In this document: positions 58,780 through 64,000 of the stretch, one piece after another
How positions within the stretch are numbered: the stretch's first letter is position 1
How the letters are laid out: every line of letters starts with the position of its first letter
Assembly: GCF_015767265.1 (NCBI RefSeq)
Contig: NZ_JADPIB010000002.1
Span: 371,786-435,785, forward strand
Reading direction: 5' to 3'
Source: Aureivirga marina
Lineage (GTDB): Bacteria > Bacteroidota > Bacteroidia > Flavobacteriales > Flavobacteriaceae
Length of the DNA: 64,000 nt
The notes under the pieces: model-generated
Databases searched by the model: none
The model's input: the letters and a program-made list of their open reading frames with translations, nothing else
Told to the model about the DNA's origin: nothing
Translations under genes and position numbers: made by a program

Positions 58780-59688
58780 TTATTTTTTTTCATGAAAAAT
58801 CACTTCTCCTGGCATTCCAATTTTTAAAAAACCATCATTTTTCACTTCAACATCTAAAGCATAAACCAAATTCACTCGTTCATCTTTTGTTTCAATTGTT
58901 TTTGGCGTAAACTCAGCTTTATCCGAAATCCATGTGATTTTTCCTTTATATTTTTTTGAATCATTTTTTCCTTTATCTGTCAAAACTGTTACTGAATCTC
59001 CAAGTTTTACATTTTGCAATAAAAGTGCACTTGTATAAGCTCTCAATTTTAAAATTTCAATATTTGCAATTTTATAAAGTGGTGTTCCAATTCCTACAAA
59101 TTCATCCTCTTCCACTAATTTTGTCAAAACAGTTCCTTTAATTGGATTAATAATTTGATAATTTTCCAAAGTATTTTCTAACACTCGAACTTGTGCTTCT
59201 AATGGTTTTTTCGAAGATAAAATTCCACGATTTGCAATAGAAGTTTGTGAAATTGTTGCATCAATTCGCTGATTTACCAAATTGATTTCTCCATTATAAT
59301 CATCTAACTGTTTTTGCGTTGCCGCTTTCTTTTTCAATAATTTTTTAGTGCGATTTCGTTCTCTGACCAAATTCTTTTTTTGTTGTAATAAAACTTCTAC
59401 TTCTGGCGCAGCTTCCTGTAATTTATCTTCCAAAGAAGATATTTGAGAAAGCAATTGTTCTTTTTCTAAAAAAATATTCAAAGTATCAATAAATCCAACA
59501 AAAAAATCTGGCTCCAACTCTTGTCCTTCTTCTATTTCAAATTGTTTTAATTGTCCATTTCCTTGTGCGCTAATCAACACACTTGTCGCTTCAAAATTCC
59601 CATAAGCATCTGCTTTTTGCTTTCGATTGCAAGAAATCAAAACCAGAAAAAAAAGAGCGAACAGTATAGAAAAATAACTTTTTTTCAT
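58780..59688 (-). CDS. HlyD-family membrane fusion lipoprotein (YbhG-like)
   Basis: A 302-residue periplasmic adaptor: lipoprotein signal (FLVLISC, Cys20), half-lipoyl motif (VLISAQGNGQLKQFEIEEGQ), a coiled-coil hairpin (about 75-155, LLSQISSLEDKLQEAAPEVE onward), second lipoyl half (INPIKGTVLTKLVEEDEFVGIG) and beta-barrel domain. It links the ABC permeases to the TolC-like outer-membrane channel encoded 3 nt upstream. YbhG of E. coli has a signal peptide or anchor; here a lipid anchor is predicted. Confidence 0.9.
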   Translation of the reverse strand: MKKSYFSILFALFFLVLISCNRKQKADAYGNFEATSVLISAQGNGQLKQFEIEEGQELEPDFFVGFIDTLNIFLEKEQLLSQISSLEDKLQEAAPEVEVLLQQKKNLVRERNRTKKLLKKKAATQKQLDDYNGEINLVNQRIDATISQTSIANRGILSSKKPLEAQVRVLENTLENYQIINPIKGTVLTKLVEEDEFVGIGTPLYKIANIEILKLRAYTSALLLQNVKLGDSVTVLTDKGKNDSKKYKGKITWISDKAEFTPKTIETKDERVNLVYALDVEVKNDGFLKIGMPGEVIFHEKK

Positions 59689-59691
59689 CTT

Positions 59692-60975
59692 TTATAATTT
59701 TCCAAAAATGGTTAGATAATTCGTTATAGATTGCGCCAACTGAACTTTGTGCAATTCCATTGTTTGCTTCGCATTTAGTTCAGCATTTAGTTGTATTAAA
59801 TAATCATCTGAAGTGATGACACCTTCTTGAAGTTGCGCTTTTGTTTGCTTCGAAATTTCTGTCTGAAGTTCTACAATTTCTAAATCATTTTGAATCTGAT
59901 TTTTCAAAGAAGCAATATTTTCAACATATTTTGCTTTTTGCGAATTGATATTAAACTCAAAAACTTCTTTTTCAACTTCTACTTGTTCCATTTCCAATTG
60001 CAAACGATTTTGTTCTTTTTTTGAAATTCCCCAATCTAAAAAATTCCATTCCAAACGAAAACCTCCAATTGCATAAAAAGAAGTGGAAACATCTGCAAAA
60101 TTCACAGGATTTGGATAACCAACTCCACCTTGACCAAAAAGAAATAGTTTCGGAATATTTTTCGCTTTTAAAATGTCATTTTGTTTGGCTAAATATTCTT
60201 TTTTGGAATCGTAGAAAGCTTGTTCAGGACGATGCAATTCAATTGCTAAATCAATATTTTCATAATTTGGCAAGACCAATTCCGAAGTTTCGAGAATGAT
60301 AATTCCCAATAAATCATTTAAAACCAATAAAAATGATTTGACATTTTTTTTCAAATCTGTAGCTTGCGATTCTAATTCTAGTTTTTTGACTTTTAATTTT
60401 AAAACATCACTTTCTAAAAAAATGCCGTTTTCATAACCAGCTTCCACACTTTCTAAAGTGTATTTTAAATCTTCTATTGAATAATTTAAAATTGCTTGTT
60501 GTTGCTTGGAAAGTTTGATCAAAAAGAACAAATCATTCACTGAATTTTTCAGTTCTCGTAGCGAAACTTTCAATTGATTTTGTTTTAAATTTTCATCTAA
60601 AACTTCTAATTCTTTTTGCGTTTTTAAAATTCCGCCATCATACAAATTATAATTTGCTTCCAAAAATGCTTTAAAAGATTCTAAAGGTAATTTGATATTA
60701 AAAGGTGTGTTTACGTTTCCAAATTCTAAATTTTCAGATTGAATTTGTCCAGTTCCAGAAAGATTTAAAGTTGGTAATTTTTCTTTTTTCAGCAATTGTG
60801 AATTGACTTCTGATATTTTTCGAATCAATTCTTTATTCATCGACAAAGGATGATTTTCCTCAATCAATTTATAAGCTTCTTCCAAAGTTAATTTCTCCAC
60901 AGTTTGTGCAGAAACTCCTTGAAAAAAACAACAGAATAAAACTAAAATCAAATATTTTTTTTGAATTAAATGCAT
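59692..60975 (-). CDS. TolC-family outer-membrane efflux protein
   Basis: A protein of about 427 residues (start at 60975, MHLIQKKYLILVLFCCF; an in-frame ATG at 60999 adds eight residues that spoil the signal peptide). The signal ends GVSAQ. Long alpha-helical repeats follow, with LTLEEAYKLIEENHPL, NLYDGGILKTQKELE and FRLEWNFLDWGISKKEQN, characteristic of the TolC/OEP duplicated fold. As first gene of the operon it provides the outer-membrane duct for the downstream fusion protein, two ATPases and two permeases. Confidence 0.88.
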   Translation of the reverse strand: MHLIQKKYLILVLFCCFFQGVSAQTVEKLTLEEAYKLIEENHPLSMNKELIRKISEVNSQLLKKEKLPTLNLSGTGQIQSENLEFGNVNTPFNIKLPLESFKAFLEANYNLYDGGILKTQKELEVLDENLKQNQLKVSLRELKNSVNDLFFLIKLSKQQQAILNYSIEDLKYTLESVEAGYENGIFLESDVLKLKVKKLELESQATDLKKNVKSFLLVLNDLLGIIILETSELVLPNYENIDLAIELHRPEQAFYDSKKEYLAKQNDILKAKNIPKLFLFGQGGVGYPNPVNFADVSTSFYAIGGFRLEWNFLDWGISKKEQNRLQLEMEQVEVEKEVFEFNINSQKAKYVENIASLKNQIQNDLEIVELQTEISKQTKAQLQEGVITSDDYLIQLNAELNAKQTMELHKVQLAQSITNYLTIFGKL

Positions 60976-61108
60976 GATTCTTAAATAAGTAAAATTCAAA
61001 TTTTGTTTACTCTACTTAAGTTACATGATTTTTGTTAAATATTGAAATTCAAAACTTTAAAGCTTCCGATAGTTAATATAAAATATTTCAAAAATGATTT
61101 AATTATGA

Positions 61109-61116
61109 TATTTTTG
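61109..61116 (+). promoter_or_regulatory. -7 element before the membrane protein at 61136
   Basis: TATTTTTG, a full TAnnTTTG match, 20 nt before the ATG. The -33 position reads TTC. Confidence 0.5.
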
Positions 61117-61135
61117 TAATCATTATTAAAATTAT

Positions 61136-62353
61136 ATGAAAAAAAACAAACAAGAAACACTGAGTGCAATAAGGCTAGTAATCACAACTATTGGAATTGT
61201 TACTCTAGCTTTTAAACTTATTCAAGAAGGTGATGTTTCAAAATATGAATTATTATTAATTGAAAATAAAAATGAATTTGTAAAAAATAAATTGTTTGAA
61301 GAGCAATTAAGATATAGAGAGGAGATTATTTCTAGTTTTGAAAAGAATTATAAAAAATTAGATTCTATAAAAAATCTTTCTCCTAAACTAAAATTTAAAT
61401 TAACCAGCTTAGAAGAAAAAGAAAAAATAGATACTATTTTTGTTAAAGACATTGAAACTCTTCCCAGTTATTTCTTAAATAAATTACAATTTATAAAATA
61501 TAAATACTCTCTAAAAAAAGATAAAATACTCAGCAATTTTAATCCAACATTTAACCTTGAAGATTTTAAGGATAAACTTAAATACTATGATTATATTAAA
61601 ATTGAAGGTGAACTTCATAAAGTTTTCAATACTAATTTGATTATTTATTTTTTAATCTGGTTTGTTATTATAATAATCACTTACATACCACAATACATTT
61701 ATAAAAACACAAACAAAAAGTATATAGTTACAAACCAAGATAAAGATGAATTGAAAGATTCAATTAACACTATCAAATCAGATGAAACATCTAATAATGA
61801 AAAGTTTTTAAATAGAATTAATGAATTAGAGTCACAAACTAAAAAATTACTTGAAAAAGATAAACTCGAAAATCTTATAAATCTAAATATTAAAAATATT
61901 GAAAATTTAGTTTTTGAAACAAAAAATAGAGCTAATTTTATGCTTGTATCAGGAATTCTAATTGCAATATTAGCAATACTTTTCTTCTATTTAAATCTAT
62001 CTGAAATTAATTATAATGACGGAAAGAATTCTTATTTAAAATTAATTAGACCAATTACTATTCTAATTTTTATAGAAAGTATTTCATGGTTTCTATTAAA
62101 GCAATACCGAAAAATCATTTCGGATTATAAATTCTTTTATAATATTTATCAAGAAAAAATGAAAATATTAGAACTTTATAAAGTTTCAAAAGAACATGAA
62201 AACCTTGACATCAGTTTATTTTATAATTATCTATCTGAACAAAATAATAAGATGAATTTAGATCAAAAAGAAACTGATATTTCTAATGATAATAATTCAG
62301 ATAAATTATTTAAGTTAATATATCAACTCATATCAAAAATAAATCCTAAATAA
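61136..62353 (+). CDS. Membrane protein of unknown function with coiled coil
   Basis: A 405-residue protein I do not recognise. Hydrophobic segments: a weak one near 12-28 (IRLVITTIGIVTLAFKL), LIIYFLIWFVIIIITYI (about 168-184), MLVSGILIAILAILFFYL (about 266-283) and LIRPITILIFIESISWFLL (about 303-321). Between them are a 120-residue charged region and a coiled-coil-like stretch (NEKFLNRINELESQTKKLLE). The C-terminus is acidic and Asn/Asp-rich. It is very AT-rich. It has its own promoter and terminator and is divergent from the efflux operon. No neighbour suggests a role. Confidence 0.65.
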   Translation: MKKNKQETLSAIRLVITTIGIVTLAFKLIQEGDVSKYELLLIENKNEFVKNKLFEEQLRYREEIISSFEKNYKKLDSIKNLSPKLKFKLTSLEEKEKIDTIFVKDIETLPSYFLNKLQFIKYKYSLKKDKILSNFNPTFNLEDFKDKLKYYDYIKIEGELHKVFNTNLIIYFLIWFVIIIITYIPQYIYKNTNKKYIVTNQDKDELKDSINTIKSDETSNNEKFLNRINELESQTKKLLEKDKLENLINLNIKNIENLVFETKNRANFMLVSGILIAILAILFFYLNLSEINYNDGKNSYLKLIRPITILIFIESISWFLLKQYRKIISDYKFFYNIYQEKMKILELYKVSKEHENLDISLFYNYLSEQNNKMNLDQKETDISNDNNSDKLFKLIYQLISKINPK

Positions 62354-62381
62354 AAAAGCGATTCTAACGAATCGCTTTTCC
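62352..62381. terminator. Terminator between the membrane protein and methylmalonyl-CoA mutase genes
   Basis: Stem AAAAGCGATTC (62354-62364) with GAATCGCTTTT (62369-62379), loop TAAC. It lies between converging genes and overlaps the stop region of the plus-strand gene. Confidence 0.85.
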
Positions 62382-62399
62382 CTTATTATTTTAAATCTT

Positions 62400-64000
62400 T
62401 TACTCTTCCGAAACAGATTCAATTAAAATCTTCAGAATTTCAATAGCAGCTTTGGCAATTTTGGTTCCAGGACCAAAAACTCCAACAACTCCACTATCAA
62501 AAAGATATTGATAATCTTGTGCAGGAATTACTCCTCCAGCAATTACCATAATATCTTCTCTACCATATTTCTTTAATTCTGCAATTACTTGTGGCACCAA
62601 AGTTTTGTGTCCAGCAGCAAGCGAAGAAACTCCTAAAATATGTACATCATTTTCTACAGCTTGTTTTGCAGCTTCCGCAGGCGTTTGGAATAATGGTCCG
62701 ATATCTACGTCAAAACCTAAATCGGCGAAACTTGTAGAAACTACTTTCGCTCCACGATCATGACCATCTTGTCCCATTTTGGCAATCATAATTCTTGGAC
62801 GTCTTCCTTCCAATTCTGCGAATTTATCTGCTAATTCCTTTGCTTGTGCAAAATAAGCATCATCTTTTATTTCTTTAGAATACACTCCTGAAATCGATTT
62901 AATTGTTGCTTTATATCTTCCATAAACAGATTCCAACGCATCTGAAATTTCTCCTAATGTTGCTCTAACTCTAGCAGCTTTCACCGCTAAATCCAACAAG
63001 TTTCCTTCTCCAGTTTTCGCACAGTTTGTCAAGTTTTCTAAAGCTTCTTTTACTTTCTCCGAATCTCTAGATTCTTTGATTTCTTGAATTCTTGCAATCT
63101 GTGACTGACGAACTGCTTCGTTGTCAACTTCTAAAATATGAAGTGGATCTTCTTCTCTTAATTGGTAAGCATTTACACCTACAATAATATCTTGTGTACT
63201 ATCGATTCTTGCTTGCTTTTTTGCAGCAGCTTCTTCGATTCTCATTTTTGGAATTCCAGCTTCAATTGCTTTTGTCATTCCTCCAAGTTCTTCTACTTCT
63301 TGAATTAATTCCCAAGCTTTATCTGCAATTTCTTTGGTCATATTTTCCACAAAATACGAACCAGCCCAAGGATCTACAGTTTTTGTAATATTTGTTTCTT
63401 CTTGAATATAAATCTGCGTATTTCTAGCAATTCTCGCAGAGAAATCTGTTGGTAAAGCAATTGCTTCATCCAAGGCATTTGTATGTAAACTTTGCGTTCC
63501 TCCAAATGCAGCAGCCATTGCTTCAATTGCAGTTCTAGCAACATTATTAAACGGATCTTGCTCTGTTAAACTCCATCCACTTGTTTGACAGTGTGTTCTT
63601 AATGCTAAAGATTTTGGATTCTTTGGTTCAAACTGTTTTACTAATTTTGACCAAAGCATTCTTCCAGCTCTCATTTTTGCAATTTCTTTGAAATGATCCA
63701 TTCCAATTGCCCAGAAAAATGAAAGTCTAGGTGCAAAAACATCCACATCCATTCCTGCTGCAATTCCAGTACGGATATATTCTAAACCATCTGCTAAAGT
63801 ATAAGCTAATTCAATTTCTTGCGTTGCTCCAGCTTCTTGCATATGATAACCAGAAATAGAAATCGAATTAAATTTTGGCATATTTTTACTTGTAAATTCA
63901 AAAATATCCGCAATAATTTTCATCGAAGGAGTTGGTGGATAAATATATGTATTACGCACCATGAATTCCTTTAAAATATCATTTTGAATCGTTCCAGAAA
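62400..64000 (-). CDS. scpA: Methylmalonyl-CoA mutase large subunit, C-terminal part
   Basis: Partial: the frame runs open to the right edge ([12 protein letters not shown] precedes the internal [14 protein letters not shown] at 63962), so the true start is outside the window. Visible parts are the TIM-barrel end ([46 protein letters not shown]) and the C-terminal B12 domain with DGHDRG (base-off cobalamin His), SSLAAGH and IAGGVIP. It isomerises methylmalonyl-CoA and succinyl-CoA using adenosylcobalamin. The small subunit gene would be expected beyond the right edge. Confidence 0.94.
   Translation of the reverse strand, partial: SGTIQNDILKEFMVRNTYIYPPTPSMKIIADIFEFTSKNMPKFNSISISGYHMQEAGATQEIELAYTLADGLEYIRTGIAAGMDVDVFAPRLSFFWAIGMDHFKEIAKMRAGRMLWSKLVKQFEPKNPKSLALRTHCQTSGWSLTEQDPFNNVARTAIEAMAAAFGGTQSLHTNALDEAIALPTDFSARIARNTQIYIQEETNITKTVDPWAGSYFVENMTKEIADKAWELIQEVEELGGMTKAIEAGIPKMRIEEAAAKKQARIDSTQDIIVGVNAYQLREEDPLHILEVDNEAVRQSQIARIQEIKESRDSEKVKEALENLTNCAKTGEGNLLDLAVKAARVRATLGEISDALESVYGRYKATIKSISGVYSKEIKDDAYFAQAKELADKFAELEGRRPRIMIAKMGQDGHDRGAKVVSTSFADLGFDVDIGPLFQTPAEAAKQAVENDVHILGVSSLAAGHKTLVPQVIAELKKYGREDIMVIAGGVIPAQDYQYLFDSGVVGVFGPGTKIAKAAIEILKILIESVSEE

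Noticed and set aside
63962-64000. Methionine at 63962 as the true start of methylmalonyl-CoA mutase
   Set aside because: The frame stays open to the window edge with the conserved [12 protein letters not shown] before it, so this Met is internal and the gene is only cut by the window.

Overview
The window is an AT-rich chromosomal segment of a Bacteroidota bacterium, almost certainly order Flavobacteriales. Evidence: tRNA and gene promoters of the TTG-N19-TAnnTTTG type, many signal peptides ending in -AQ, several lipoproteins, a type IX secretion (T9SS) C-terminal sorting domain, a TPR-type sensor kinase, split ExbB/ExbD/TonB genes and a NhaD antiporter. I see no phage, integrase, transposase or CRISPR array. 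Both window edges cut genes: an aminotransferase on the left and methylmalonyl-CoA mutase on the right.

Layout. (1) 1-16688, minus strand: a surface-polysaccharide (O-antigen/capsule) locus. A small unit makes UDP-sugars (epimerase, ugd) and ends in a terminator. A long, tightly overlapping operon then runs tviB-like dehydrogenase, flippase, polymerase, CapA, CapK-like ligase, GT4, PglC-like sugar transferase, adenylation enzyme, formyltransferase, carrier protein, KAS III, second carrier protein, ketoreductase-type SDR, metallo-hydrolase, PglD-like acyltransferase and PglE-like aminotransferase. The last nine look like an assembly line that builds an unusual acyl group on a carrier and places it on an amino sugar. 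(2) 16783-19559: TruA-like enzyme, a secreted protein, four identical tRNA-Val genes and an orphan response regulator. (3) 19796-26670: secreted proteins, including an AraC-linked cassette in which every enzyme-like protein carries an export signal (SDR, DUF3237 pair, SRPBCC, MipA/OmpV). Two pairs of 21-bp-spaced direct repeats lie upstream of its genes. (4) 26817-29673: two near-identical tRNA-Pro units flanking an Ada-like AraC/methyltransferase gene, a PLP decarboxylase and an AraC remnant. (5) 29742-46072: housekeeping genes (trxB, a split 5'-nucleotidase, dapA, ferritin, era, initiator tRNA, ExbB/ExbD/TonB, nhaD, glutamate/leucine-type dehydrogenase, anmK, acyl-CoA dehydrogenase) and a second AraC locus. 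(6) 46155-50596: a large T9SS cargo protein and a coiled-coil secreted protein.

(7) 51226-54853 is the most interesting accessory unit. A membrane protein with a putative DNA-binding head is divergent from an operon with a four-copy, exactly 11-bp-phased GACA array, a long leader rich in inverted repeats, a 59-residue polyproline lipoprotein, a TPR histidine kinase and a response regulator. (8) 54897-60975: a six-gene YbhGFSR-like ABC efflux operon in which the usually fused ATPase is split in two. (9) 61136-62353: an unrecognised membrane protein, then methylmalonyl-CoA mutase.

All functional assignments come from motifs read by eye. Substrates of the polysaccharide enzymes, the ligands of the regulators and the product of the acyl assembly line are inferences.
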